Positions 39,838 to 51,852 are shown, counted from the first letter of the stretch. The stretch is DNA of 64,000 nucleotides from Ulota crispa (GCA_963920765.1 OY987245.1:5906727-5970726); one strand, 5' to 3'. A program made the numbers and translations. Notes: generated by a model not told the origin, from the sequence alone.

Positions 39838-41311
39838 CTGCCCAAAATTTTCAAAAACCTTTGATGGCTCCAATATCAAAAAAATTGCTCTACGCAAAGT
39901 TGAGGTTTATTTCTTCCATGTAGAAGACCAAGTTAGGTAAGTGTGAGAGAATTTGCATATACACTAGGCAAGATTGGAGGATTTATGCAAAATTGAGAAA
40001 TATGAACTACTTTGATCCAAATGGTGTAAACCAAGGAATCTTAGTCTACTACAACTTGGAAAAAAAAAGTCAAAAACTCAACTAAAGCACCAAATTTTAC
40101 AAGGGGCAAAAGTAATGGAGGTTTGGGAGTCCCATACCTACCTGCAAACAAAAACTTCCCACTCATCAATCATAATTGAATGGTTCAAAGCTTTCCATGT
40201 AAATAAAAGTCTAAAGAATCAATTTCAGACTTCTTTTTTTTAAATGCAAATTTAAAAAAAAAAAAATTGGATTGCCTGGATTGCCTGCTCTCCTCCATTT
40301 TTCAAAAATTCATGCATAACTTCTTCAATAAATGTAGGAATGAAGAAAAGATTAGATGTGCACGTACATCTTTGAATTCCCCACCAACCTCAAAAGTATC
40401 AAATATTTATAAATGTTGGTTTAACCCCTAAATCCCTAGGGCCTTTATTTTCTCAAAAGACACTCAAAACTGCCATCCCTATTGCAAAGAGTAAAAAAGT
40501 TTGAAAATTAGTATTTTTTTGTATTTAGCCATATGATCTTGTACTAGATTAGTATAAGAATGTGGGGAAAATATTTAAAATCTTTGACCGCGCAGATTGC
40601 AAGATATTTGCATCTAAAGTGTAAAAACAAACTTTTTTGCACCTTGCATGACTAGATTCTTTGACTATGAACTTTTTTAAATGTTTGCACCATAGAGTTT
40701 TGAGGTTTATTTTTTATGGTGGGAAATTGAGTTGAAAATCTTTGGAAAAAAATCAAAACAAAAAATACTTGGTTTTCATTCTTTTAAAAAACACTAGGTG
40801 GAAGAAGGTATGAGATTGAACAAAAACTTAAATTGATAATAACCTTGCAATGGAATTGAAACGCAATAATCCCAATGGTGAGATTGTTCTAGAAAGCAAG
40901 CTTCACCCTCTCCAACAATTTTTTTGAAAAAATGTTATACTTGCATTCAAAAATGAAGTTTATAAGTTACTTTTTCAAGAAGATGCTTGAATTTCCCGAA
41001 AAACAAGATTGTCCATAACTTTCTCATAACTTGTCCAAATGGAATGAATCAAAGCTTCAGATGTAGACAAAACTATAACCTACAAGAAAAAAAATTGGAA
41101 AAAAATTAAAGTTTTTGTAAAATTTTGTTTGCTGCCCAATCTCCATAAATTTGTGCTTATCTAAGCATATCTTTTGCTTTTGGGCATAGATTGGAATAAA
41201 AATTATATTCCCCAAAAGCTAATGCATTTTCCTATCTTCAAAAAAAATTCAAGAAACCAGAACAAAAATTGAGGCTATAGGTACCTGCCCAAAATCTCAA
41301 GGATTTAGGGG
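39562..41311. repeat. Two adjoining PB elements, both reversed
   Basis: The first (39562-40420) starts TTAA-CCCCTAAAGGACCAAG but its other end is lost. The second (40425-41311, 887 bp) has TTAA at 40421-40424 and 41312-41315 with ends CCCCTAAATCCCTAGG and CAAGGATTTAGGGG. The second matches the reverse complement of the PB copy at 41935-42886. Confidence 0.8.
39758..39834 (+). repeat. (AT)n microsatellite inside a PB element
   Basis: About 38 AT units without interruption. Confidence 0.95.
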
Positions 41312-41425
41312 TTAATCATATGTATATACCTGAGGTTCATTTGTTCTCAAGGGGACAGTTGGTATTTTAAGGGTTTAAATGTTAAGAAATTAATGTGGAG
41401 CAACCTAAATGCACTATTTACTGTA

Positions 41426-41716
41426 CACCAAATAGTGCATTTAGGTTGCCTCAACAATTAGGTTGCCTTACCTTGGAAAGTTACCTCATGATCCACCACT
41501 TGCCTACTTGGAAATGCATGCAATTCTTTATATATTTAGATTTCACCTAATTTACAACTTAGATATTGCTAGTTTATCTTTCTACAGCTTTTAGTAGTTG
41601 CCAAGTCTTTAAAATAATATTATTACAATAATTTTAGCTAAAAATTACTGTAACAACAGAAATAGTGCAAAATGTGGAGAAATTAGTATGGGGCAACCTA
41701 AATGCACTATTTGGTG
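41426..41716. repeat. TA1 element no. 2, intact, array centre
   Basis: A 291-bp element with ends CACCAAATAGTGCATTTAGG and CCTAAATGCACTATTTGGTG. It is separated from its two neighbours only by TA (41424-41425 and 41717-41718). Confidence 0.9.
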
Positions 41717-41934
41717 TACACCAAATGGTGCATTTAGGTTGCCTTGTAAATTAGGTTGCCTTACTCTAGAAGCTACTTCATGACTCATGGTTTGGCCACT
41801 AGAAGACTCATGAAGCTCTTTAGATTTTAAGATTTCACATGATTTATCACATGAACATCACTAATTTGTCTTTCTACAATTGTATTCTTATTGCCTAGGC
41901 CTTTAAAAGTTGCTTATTGCATTACCCCGTAAAG

Positions 41935-42886
41935 GACCATTGTCCCTTTGGGGGACAAATGGAATTTCGGGCAGGTACCTACGGCCTCAATTTTTGTTTT
42001 AATTTTTTGAAACTTTTTTTGAAGATAGGAAAATGCATTAGCTTTTGGGGAATATAATTTTTATTCCAATTGACGCCAGGGAGCCAAAGTTATGCCCAAA
42101 TAAGCACAAATTTGGGGACTAGGGGCAGCAAAAAAAAATTTATAAAAACTTGAAAAAAAATTAATTTCTTTTTTCTCATAGATTATATCTTTATCTACTT
42201 CTGGAGCTTTGATTCATTCCATTTGGACTAGTTATGAGAAAGTTATGGACTAGTTATGAGAAAGATATGGACTAGTTATGAGAAAGTTATGGACAATCTT
42301 GTTTTTCGGGCAACTCAATCATCTTCTTGAAAAAATAACTTATAAACTTCACTTTTGAATGTAGATTTAACATTTTTTCAAAAAAAATTGTTGGAGAGGG
42401 TGAAGTTTGCTTTCTAGAACAATCTCACCATTGGGATTATTGCGTTTCAATTCTATTGCAGGGTTATTAGCAATTTAAGTTTTTCTTCAATCTCATACCT
42501 TCCTCTACCTAATGTTTTTTTAAAGAATGAAAATTAAGTATTCTTTTTTGAATTTTTTTCCCAAGATTCCCAACTCAACTTCCCACCATGCAAAAATAGA
42601 ATTCCAAACTCTGTGGTGCAAAAAATTTAAGTTAAAAATGTTCAAAGTTAAAATCTAGTCAAGCAAGGTGCAAAAAAAGTTGTTTTCTACTTTTTAAATG
42701 CAAATATCTTCCAATCTATGCAGTCAAAGTTCTTGAGTTTTGTATGACACATTCTTATAGTAGTCTAGCACAAGATCCTACGGTCAGATATGCAAAATGC
42801 CTGATTTTCAAACTTTTTTACTCTTTGCCATAGAGGTGGCAGTTTTGAGTGTCTTTTGACAAATGAAGGTCATGATCCTTTAGGGG
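41935..42886. repeat. PB element (TTAA) inserted in TA1 no. 3
   Basis: The left end CCCCGTAAAGGACCATTGTC is preceded by TTA (one A lost). The right end is GATCCTTTAGGGG-TTAA. It is 952 bp and non-coding. It includes a 22-bp triplication, GGACTAGTTATGAGAAAGTTAT, split over 42229-42296. Confidence 0.85.
42229..42296 (+). repeat. 22-bp tandem repeat, three copies
   Basis: Units begin GGACTAGTTATGAGAAAG and repeat with a single base change, inside a PB element whose relatives have one copy. Confidence 0.85.
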
Positions 42887-42989
42887 TTAATTATTATTGC
42901 TAAAATTTCCCGTAGCAGTAACAAATAGTTAAATAGTGTAAAATGTCAAGAAATTAGTGTGGGGCAACCTAAATGCACGATTTGGTGTA

Positions 42990-43345
42990 CTGTAGTTAAT
43001 TGAGGTTCTGGATGAACATGTATTGGGGATGGTACTATCCACTGTTTTTCCGTCGTTTTACGATATGCATAAGGGGCGTGTCGCCAGGCCACGAATAATA
43101 AGTTCTAAAAAATACCCCCAAATAACAAACCCAGCATCTAATATTAATGCCCGGTGTTGCTGCACACCCGGCCAGTCGGCCACCCAGCCAAGCCGCCAAG
43201 GGGGGCTGGTCGAGTACTCGAGTGGCGGGGCTAGCAGCAGTGAGCATTGTTGCCCGGCGTTTTGAGGGCTGATGACGTAGGCTAACCGCCGAAGCTGCGT
43301 CACTGGATGACCTGGATGAGCTTATATAATTCTGGCACATTTGTC
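42990..43345. other. GC-rich island of unknown nature
   Basis: Roughly 43070-43310 is strongly GC-rich (GCCAGTCGGCCACCCAGCC, GGCGGGGCTAGCAGCAGTG) amid AT-rich repeats. Overlapping ORFs exist on both strands, but none resembles a known family. It may be a gene fragment carried by, or left between, elements. Confidence 0.4.
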
Positions 43346-43704
43346 ATCCATCCATATCACTAATAACAAAAGGATATGGGCGCCACTTAACGATCTTGCA
43401 AGATCTGTTCAGGAGCCATTGACCCTCCTGAAAAAGGGCATGAGATCCCTCAATTTTCTTTAAATTTGTCATGACAACTTTACATTAAAATATTCATATC
43501 CTTTATTTGACCCTATCTAGTTTGGTAATCTCAAGTTTTTGCAATAAAGTAGTCCTTCGTTCCTTCTATAATTGTCATTTCCTAGAGCTTTTGGCTGAAT
43601 TAGCACAATCAAAACTTGCCGCTGCTACAATTTGCTGGGATTGTCCTGGTATTACGGAAGCCTGATTGAAGGCTCATACGTGTATCTCTTAGAACTCTTG
43701 GTAA
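43346..43704. other. Unclassified stretch
   Basis: No gene or bounded repeat is seen. Confidence 0.5.
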
Positions 43705-43713
43705 TAATTATTA

Positions 43714-44127
43714 AGGAATTGATATGCGTACCACACCTTCTTGACTATCTCACCACACCCCAGGGTAAGTTTTAGATTTCTACCATCAAAAAGTTGAATC
43801 TGAGAATTTGAAATTCAGATTTGGACTTAGAGACTTGGATTTTGTCTAGAACCATTAAAAAAAAAACTTTGTAATTGAACAACACCCACTGAAAAAGTTT
43901 AGCTCGAGGGAAAAGTATTATTTTTACTTTTGTTTATAAAAAAGATAAGCTCTTTCATTGGGTGTTGTTCAATTAGAACCTTTTTTGTGATTATAAACAA
44001 ATTACAATCTCTTAGTCCAAATTTGAATTCCAAATTCTCAAATTCAACTTTTTGATGGTAGAAATCTAAAATTTACCCCAAGGTGTGGTGGGATAGTTAA
44101 GAAGGTGTGGTGTGCATATCAATTCCC
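43714..44127. repeat. M9 palindromic MITE with exact 9-bp duplication, copy 2
   Basis: A 414-bp palindrome. The ends are AGGAATTGATATGCGTACC and GTGTGCATATCAATTCCC. Perfect direct repeats TAATTATTA lie at 43705-43713 and 44128-44136. The central hairpin carries TTGAACAACACCCACTGAAA and its complement. Confidence 0.9.
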
Positions 44128-44136
44128 TAATTATTA

Positions 44137-44437
44137 TGCCCCCTTATGTTTATGTATGGGTGATGGGTCTCAATAGGGAATTGCAAACGGAACAACCTAA
44201 ATTGCTAACAAAACACCCCCTTTGAGCATGAAATTTGATAACTCAATGCTGTTCTTGATTGGTCCGTCATTCATTCAACGAAGGCATTCCATCATTCATT
44301 CAATGAAGGCATTAGCACCTCCTTGAAAGAAAACATGATAAATATAAATTTTTGTTGAAATATTATTGCACTAATACTAATTTATAATGTATTTTTGCTC
44401 TAAGTAACTCAAAAGTTATATGTTTTTAGTTTCAAAT
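44137..44437. other. AT-rich stretch
   Basis: A short direct repeat CATTCATTCAACGAAGGCATT / CATTCATTCAATGAAGGCATT occurs near 44268-44311. Nothing else is seen. Confidence 0.5.
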
Positions 44438-44441
44438 TTAA

Positions 44442-46188
44442 CCCCTAAAGGACCAAGCCATTTTTTTGTGAAAAACATAGAAAATTGCCACTTTTGGGAA
44501 GCAAGTACAATGGTAAGAAAAAATAATTTTTTACAAAAATTCAACCGTAAGATACAATAAATTACAAGAGGTACACGCGGTAAAAAATTAGCTCAATCTA
44601 CACAAAAATGAGAGATATTTACATCTCAATTGTGGAAAAAAAAGAATTGTTGCTGCCCAAAAATTTTAGACGACTTTGACCACTCTTAGATTAAAAAAAT
44701 TACTCTACACAAACTTGAGGTTTATTTTTCCCATGTAGGAGATCAAGTTAGGTATGTGTGGGAGAGTTTTCAAATCAATTGGAACTATACAACACATGGG
44801 AAAAAATAGTAAGTAAAAAGAAGTAGAGAATGAGTCAAATCACTAAATTGTTAAGAATTTAATTATTAAAATGAAAAATGCAAATCCCAACGGTGATAAT
44901 GCTATGATAACCCCCTAGGATCTTGCCTTAGACTAGAAGAGTTACATGTGGGAAAAAAATCAGGTCATTCTAGATGGAGATGAGGGAGATGTTTACATCT
45001 AAAGTGAAAAAAATGGTTTTTTTTTGTGCTATCCAAAAAATTTAGAAGCCTTTGACCACTCTTATAACAAAAAAATTGCTCTACACAAAGTTGAGGTTTA
45101 TTTTTTCCACATAAAAGACCAAGTTAGGCATGAGTGGGAGAATTTTCAAATCAACTGGAACTATATATCACATGGAAATAAAACCGTAAGTAAAAAGAAG
45201 TAGAGAATGAGTCAAATAGCTGAATTGTTAAAAATTTAACTATTGAATTAAAAAATGAAAATCCCAAATGTTATAATGTTGTGATAAACAATCTACTTCC
45301 TTTGGTTTAATTTTTATTCCAAAATATTGAAAATTGTGGAAAAGAAAGGATTTCAAAGTTTATTTTAGAGTAGAGGATCCGTAACTATCCACAAACTAAA
45401 ACATCACATTACTTTCATCTCATTGATTGAAATAGAATTTTTCAAAGCTTCCCATATATTCAAAAATCTAAACAACCAATTTCTGAATTTTATTTCTAAA
45501 AAATACAAAATTTAAAAAAGTTTTTAGGCTGCCCGAATTGCCCTCTCTTCCTTGGGCAGCATAAATTATTGCATAACTTCTTTGTCAAATGTCAAAGTGA
45601 GGAAAAAATTTGATGCCCACATTAATTTTTTGAATTCCTCATCTTCCATAAACGTTTCAAAAAATTACACACATTAGTTTAGCCATAGGTGCATACCCAA
45701 AATCTAATTTGTTCCCCCCAAGGGACAACAGTCCTTTAGGGGATAAACAATCTACATCCTTTGGTTTTGTTTTTTTTCCAAAATAATGAAAATTGAGTAA
45801 AATAAAAGACTTCAAAGTTTATTTTAGAGTAGAGAATCTAGAATTGCCCGTAAACAAAAACTCCTCATAACTTTCATCTCATTTATCAAAATTGAATAAT
45901 TCAAAGCTCTCCACGTCTATATAAGTCTAAAGGACCTATTTCAAATTTTTATTTGAAAAAATGAAACTTTGAAAGAAGTTTTTGGTTACCCGGGGAGCAG
46001 CATTTTCTAGGTTTTCATGCATAACTTCTTCAATAGATGTCAGAATGAAGAAAAAATTACATTCCCACATAGATCTTTGAATTCGTCACCTTCCATAAAA
46101 GTTTCGAAAAATCACGCAAAGTAATTTAGCCATAGGTACATGCCCAAAATCCCATTTGTCCCTCAAAGAGACAATGATCCTTTAGGGG
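44442..46188. repeat. Composite PB element with internal duplications
   Basis: TTAA lies at 44438-44441 and 46189-46192. The ends CCCCTAAAGGACCAAGCC and AATGATCCTTTAGGGG are inverted. At 1747 bp it is twice the usual PB length because the left half (about 44460-44900 versus 44930-45300) and right half (about 45290-45740 versus 45755-46188) are each present twice, with a surviving inner terminus CAGTCCTTTAGGGG near 45731. Confidence 0.75.
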
Positions 46189-46192
46189 TTAA

Positions 46193-46587
46193 ACACACTT
46201 ATTTTTTTTAGTATAACTTTAGAATGATAATGGTGAAACAAATATTTTTTATCCAAATAAAGAAATTAGCATTAAAAACCACATTTCTTGCTCACATGAG
46301 TGTCCCATTAGCAATAAAGGGTGTCACGTTAGCAATTCCCTTAAAATAACGATAAATCCTTTCCTGCTTCTTAGGAAAGGGCTAACAATATTGTCAAAAA
46401 CCATTTTGAAAGTTTCTGCACACCCGAAAAAGTTTGCAAAAAAAAAGCCGTAAATTTCGAAAGCTTGGGCGTGTCTTTTATGAATTATGATGAGGTTCAT
46501 ATTTTAACTAATATCCTAGCCCAAATGACATTTTGAGCACACTGTATAATCATCTCCACTTCCACTTATACCTTGTGTGAATTAGTA
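46193..46587. other. AT-rich stretch, nothing recognised
   Basis: No gene or bounded repeat is seen. Confidence 0.5.
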
Positions 46588-46591
46588 TTAA

Positions 46592-47514
46592 CCCGTAAAG
46601 GACCATTGTCCCTTTGGGAGAGAGGTTGGATTTCGGCATGTACCTATAGCTAAACTACTTTGTGTAATTTTTTGAAATTTTTATTGCAGGTGTAGAATCC
46701 AAAAATGTATGTGGGCATCAAATTTTTTCTTCATTCCAACATTTGATGAAGAAGTATGCATGAATTTATGAAAATTTGGGGAAGACTGCTTGTCTGGGTA
46801 GCCAAATTTTTATTTTGAATTTGTATTTTAAAAAAATAAAAACTTGAAATTGGTTCTTTAGATTTTTTTAATATGTGAGAAGCTTTGAATCATTCAATTT
46901 TAATCAATGAGATGAAAGTTATGAGGAAGTTTTGTTTTTGGACAGTTATGGATTCTCTACTCTAAAATAAATTTTGAGGTCCTTTATTTTACTCAATTTT
47001 AAATATTTTGGAACAAAAAACCAAAGGAAATAGATTATTTATCACAATATTATAACCGTTGGGATATGCATTTTTCATTTCAATAATTTAATACTTAACA
47101 ATTTGGTGTTTTGACTCATCCTTTACTTTGTTTTACTTACTATTTTTTTCTCATGTGTTGTATAGATCCAATTGATTTGAAAATTCTCCCACACATACCT
47201 AACTTGATCTCCTACATGAAAAATTTAAAAAGCAACTTTGGTAGAGCAATTTTTTTGTTATAAGAGTGTTCAAAGGCTTTTGAAGTTTTTGGGCAGCATG
47301 GAAAAAACTTTTTTCTTCACTTTAGATGTAAATATCTCACTCCTCTTTATCTAGAATGAGCTTATTTTTTTTCCACAAATACCTCTTCTAGTTTGGAGCA
47401 AAATTCTTCTATTGAATTTACCAAAAACAAAACATAAAATATTTTTTACTAAACCTCCTAAAAGTGGCAGTTTTTAGTGATTTTCACATGAAAAGGGGCT
47501 TGGTCCTTTAGGGG
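46592..47514. repeat. PB element
   Basis: TTAA lies at 46588-46591 and 47515-47518. The ends CCCGTAAAGGACCATTGTCC and GCTTGGTCCTTTAGGGG are inverted. It is 923 bp and non-coding. Confidence 0.88.
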
Positions 47515-47518
47515 TTAA

Positions 47519-48269
47519 GTGGGCTTCATTAGGATAGTATGATTTTAGACCATGTACGTTTAGATGCTCAGATACTGAATTGAGTTTGGTCATTTTGCAC
47601 TTGGGCAAATATCATGGACTTGGCTCAAGTGTATTTGGAAATTTTAATAATAATAAAATATACAGAATTTTCAAGGAGTTTACTGTAGATGTTATGGGGT
47701 ATATAGGAAAGAATGATTAAAAATATACTTTAAAAAAAAATCAAATATGTTTTTGAAATCTATACTACTAAGTGGGAGGCACTTCACGCCCTTTTCTAGA
47801 ATCTTCTAGAATTTTTAAATTACAAAAGGTCAACAATCCTTGGGGAACCTCACATTAAGGTTGTTGAGCTTCTTTCATACAAATCCTTGAGCTTCCTTCA
47901 TACAAATCCTTGAGCTTCCTTCATACAAATCCTTGAGCTTCCTTCATAAAAATTGATTGATCTTTTTCTCAAGAGGAGAAGAAACACCAAAAACTATCTA
48001 TCTATCTATTTATACCACTAAGTGGGGGGATTTCCTTGAGTGCTCCCTTTTCTAAAACCTCCTAGAAGTTTTTTTTGTAAGCTGAAGCAACAAAGGACGC
48101 GCAAGATATAGAACACCAAGTGCCCTCCAATCATATCATTTTCCAAAATGTTCTAGAACTTTTTAGTGGAAGTTGAAACAATAAGCCATGCTCCAAATAG
48201 AAAACATCAAACCCCTTCCAACCATGTGCTAGAAATTTAATAAAATGTCAAACGCCTCCTAGCAAAGTA
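47519..48269. other. AT-rich stretch with a 23-bp tandem repeat
   Basis: At 47866-47952 a 23-bp unit CTTGAGCTTCCTTCATAC... recurs about four times. Two phrases CTAAGTGGG(A/G)GG occur at 47768 and 48020. Nothing coding is seen. Confidence 0.6.
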
Positions 48270-48273
48270 TTAA

Positions 48274-49216
48274 CCTCTAAAGGCCCATTGTCCCCTTAGG
48301 GAACAAATGGGATTTTGGGCAAGTACTTGTGGCTAAACTACTTTGCATGATTTATTGAAACTTTTGTTGAAGATGGGGAATTATAAGATATGTGTGGGAA
48401 TGTAATTTTTCCTTCATTTTGACAATTATTGAAGAAGTTATGCATGAATAACTGAAAAATGGGGAGAATCAGGCAGCAAAAAAAAAATTGCAACCTTTTT
48501 AAATAAAATTTCAAAATTGGTTCTTTAAATTTTTGTGTATTTGGGAAGCTTTGGATCATTCAATTCTGATAAATGAGATGAAAGTTATGAGAAGTCTTAG
48601 TTTGCAGGTAGGTATGGGACTCCCAAACCTCCATTCCTTTTCCCCCTTGTAAAACTTGTTGCTTTACTTTTTTGAGCTCTTTGTGTATTTGTTTTTTGAC
48701 TTTTTTTTTTTTGCAAGTTGTAGCAGAGTAAGATTCCTTGGTTTTCACCATTTGGATCAAAGTAATTTGGGCTTTTGAATTTTACATAAATCCTCCAATT
48801 TTGCCTAGTATATATGCAAATTTCATGACCTTACGACATTGCAGGATTTTACAAAGTATGATCCACACCTCCGTTTCATTTGAAAATTCTCCCACATTTA
48901 CCTAACTTGGTCTTCTACATGGGAAAAATAAAGCTCAACTTTGCATGGAGCAATTTTTTTGATATAGGAGCCGTCAAAGGCTTCTGAAATTTTTGGGCAG
49001 TATAGAAACTAATTTTTGTTTTCACTTCAGATGTCAATATCTCACTCCTCTACAACTAAAATGCGCTAAGTTTTTTCCCACAAGTACCTCCCATAGTCTA
49101 GGGCAAGATTTTCCGGTTGGATTTCCAAAGAAAAGAAAAAATTACATTTCTCCTCACTCCTCCAAAAGTGGCAGTTTTGAGTGATTTTCACAAAAAGGGG
49201 CTTGGGCCTTTAGGGG
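48274..49216. repeat. PB element
   Basis: TTAA lies at 48270-48273 and 49217-49220. The ends CCTCTAAAGGCCCATTGTCC and GCTTGGGCCTTTAGGGG are inverted. It is 943 bp and non-coding. Confidence 0.88.
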
Positions 49217-49397
49217 TTAACGAGTAGCATTGTGATGAAGCCATGCCATTGGTGTTTTTGGTCTCACCAAAATGATGGTATGTGAGGGTTAGATTCTAGA
49301 CCAATTGTGAGATTGATTTTTGTACAACACATCTAGATTGAATTCTAGACCAATTGAATTGAGATATCAATTTTTTGTAAAGTTGAATGTTGTATTA

Positions 49398-49783
49398 GAG
49401 CATCTCCACTGGCTGACTCTAGCCGGAGCGATGGCGAGGCCAGAAGGCGATTTTAAAATTTTTGATCTTCACTAGTGTCTCGCCCCGCTCAATAACTCGC
49501 CAACCTAGCCAAGCAAGGCTCCGGGGACGGGGAGCTCCCGGGCTGGAAGAACTATGTAGTGCGCTGATCTTCTGGTGATTACCTGAAAGTATGTGCTTGA
49601 CGACGCAATGTTGGGAAAAAGCGATTTGTCGAGACTCTCATTCTGGATCAGAACTCCCGCTCACGAGGTCTAGCGTGTTTGAACCGGTGGAGATCAAGAC
49701 ACGGGCTTGGCCACATTTGCCTTCCTGGGACCTGTCAACAAGCTTTGGCGAGTCTGTAATTGCCCAGTCAGGTAGAAATGCTC
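49398..49783. repeat. PIF/Harbinger-like MITE, TTA duplication
   Basis: The ends GAGCATCTCCACTGGCTGAC and GTCAGGTAGAAATGCTC are imperfectly inverted, with TTA at 49395-49397 and 49784-49786. It is 386 bp and GC-richer than its surroundings. GAGCATCTCCA ends with TWA duplications are widespread in plant MITEs of this superfamily. Confidence 0.75.
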
Positions 49784-49786
49784 TTA

Positions 49787-50470
49787 CCCATACATGTCCA
49801 ACTCATGCAAAACGTGTGCCTATATACTAGTCATATCTATTTGTGGGAAACGGATTAATGTAAAGAGCATTTTGGCCAAGAGCAAACTCAAGGAAATGTG
49901 TTATATTATAGTTTATCTGAACTATTTAATATATGTAAAATGCGGTAAGAGAAATAACACAAAATCAGTTCCTAAAGATTGCAATTTTCAGAATTTTCTT
50001 ATTGTACAAAGTCCTTGAAGTGATTCAGTAAGGCCACACCTTTATTATGCTATTTCTTCTTTCCAATTTTAGAAACCCTAATAGAGCATCAGGAGTCATT
50101 TTTTACTTATATTTATATACATATACACATCTTTGTTCTGGTTTTTATTTGAGTTTTGTATGTTCAAATTTAAGTAATTTTGATCATGGCGTTGTAGCAG
50201 CAAATACACTTTGTTATGATAAATAAGATTTAATTCATTTTTATATTTTCACATATTAAAATAAAAGTACGCATAGTGCAAATGCAATATCCTTTTGCTA
50301 AGAAATTAAAATATTGCTTTTTATTTGCAAGTTTTGTAAAGTTTAAGAAGTGCTTCCATGGACTAATCATTTAAAATGAATTCACTTCTTCATCTATTTT
50401 AAAAGAGAGTTTCATTTTTGCATAATATTTGAATCAATTGGAATGTGACCAACAAGAAGAATTATCATTT
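49787..50470. other. AT-rich stretch, nothing recognised
   Basis: No gene or bounded repeat is seen. Confidence 0.5.
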
Positions 50471-50476
50471 GTAGTA

Positions 50477-50685
50477 CTCCCTCCGTCCCAAAATGATCTG
50501 CATGTTACACAAAATGTTATAGATTAAGCTCAATAATAACCATTTTTCAAAATTTTTTGACCTATGAATAGAGTTTGATGTCCTATAGTTCTGAGATTTT
50601 GAGTTTCAAATCAACTTTCAAAATGTGGTTTCAAAGTGCTTGAAAATTGAATTAGTGAGGCATTTTTGAAGAGCACCGGTTGCAA
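50477..50685. repeat. Left half of a Stowaway-like MITE
   Basis: TA-CTCCCTCCGTCCCAAAATGA is the canonical Stowaway terminus. The body matches 10704-10910 to GAAGAGCACCGGT. No right end follows; an FB foldback begins where it stops. Confidence 0.8.
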
Positions 50686-50689
50686 CATA

Positions 50690-51650
50690 GTCAACTATAT
50701 ATCGGCCTCCAACAAAAATTGTCCGGCCAACTATTCCATTGAGAGGTCATGTCATTTTGACGTGAAAATGAGGTCAATTGGCCTTTTTTTTTTCTTCTAT
50801 TTTGTATATTTCATTCATACCCCAATTCCAACCAAGCATACCAAATTTCAACCCCAAAATATCAAAATCAAAATTTTGATAAATTGTTTTGTGTCACAAA
50901 TCATGGTTTTACATGGTTTTACAAGAAAATTGATTGAAAAACATTGATGATGAATTTTGGAGATTTGATTGCATGGGTATATAGGTAGCATCCATATGCA
51001 CATCCTTATGCAAATCTTCCTTGCTAAAAAGAAACCCCTTAAGTAAAACAATCTTGATCTTTGAAGGGTTTAGTGTGACCCATAATATGTCCAAATTTTG
51101 TAAAATAGATACTTTTAATTTTTAGTTAGCTTTTCACCAAAGAAACACAACAACGTGTTCAAAGGTACAAACTTAGTCACAATGTATGAGTCAAATAGCA
51201 AAATTTAATTATCACAAGAAAATATCTATTTTACAAAATTTGGACATATGACGGGTCACACTAAACCCTTCAAAGATCAAGTTTGTTTTACTTAAAGGGT
51301 TTTTTTTAGCATGGAATATTTGCATAAGGATGTGCATATGGATGCTACCTATATACCCATGCAATCAAATCTCCAAAATTCATCATCAATGTTTTTCAAT
51401 CAATTTTCTTGTAAAACCATGATTTGTGACACAAAACAATTTATCAAATTTTGATTTTGATATTTTGGGGTTGAAATTTGGTATGCTTGGTTGGAATTGG
51501 GGTATGAATGAAATATACAAAATAGAAGGAAAAAAAAAAAGGCCAATTGACCTCATTTTCATGTCAAAATGACATGACCTCTCAATGGAATATTAAGTTG
51601 GCCCGACAATCTTTGTTGGAGGCTGCTATACTTTGACTATTATATCTCCA
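50690..51650. repeat. FB foldback element with arms of more than 400 bp
   Basis: The left arm (about 50690-51115) and right arm (about 51225-51650) are near-perfect reverse complements around a loop of about 110 bp. Landmarks include AAATTGATTGAAAAACATTG and CATATGCACATCCTTATGCA with their complements. It is non-coding. Confidence 0.9.
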
Positions 51651-51852
51651 AAACAATGCGGTCAAAAGTTCTGTAAATTTCAAATCATGTGCATCAAACA
51701 CCCTTTTTACTATTTCAACAATGAATCCTCCCTGATCTAAGTTCCTAGCTTGGGGCGTACAATGTTTTTGAACACGGTCCCTCTTGACCTCATTTCCTTG
51801 ATTCAACTGTGGGCACTTAGGGGTTAAACACTGGAACCAACTTAATGATTGA

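Larger units (their letters stand above)
39307..41423. repeat. TA1 element no. 1 of a three-element array, with PB insertions
   Basis: It begins TA-CACTAAATAGTATGTTTAGG and ends CCTAAATGCACTATTTACTG-TA. The body is interrupted by PB sequence at 39562-41311. Confidence 0.8.
41719..42987. repeat. TA1 element no. 3 with a PB insertion
   Basis: It starts CACCAAATGGTGCATTTAGG and ends CCTAAATGCACGATTTGGTG-TA. A PB element occupies 41935-42886. Confidence 0.85.

Noticed and set aside
39679-39940. ORFs on both strands with long Ile-Tyr repeats
   Set aside because: They are translations of the (AT)n microsatellite; so is the ORF at 34314-34562.
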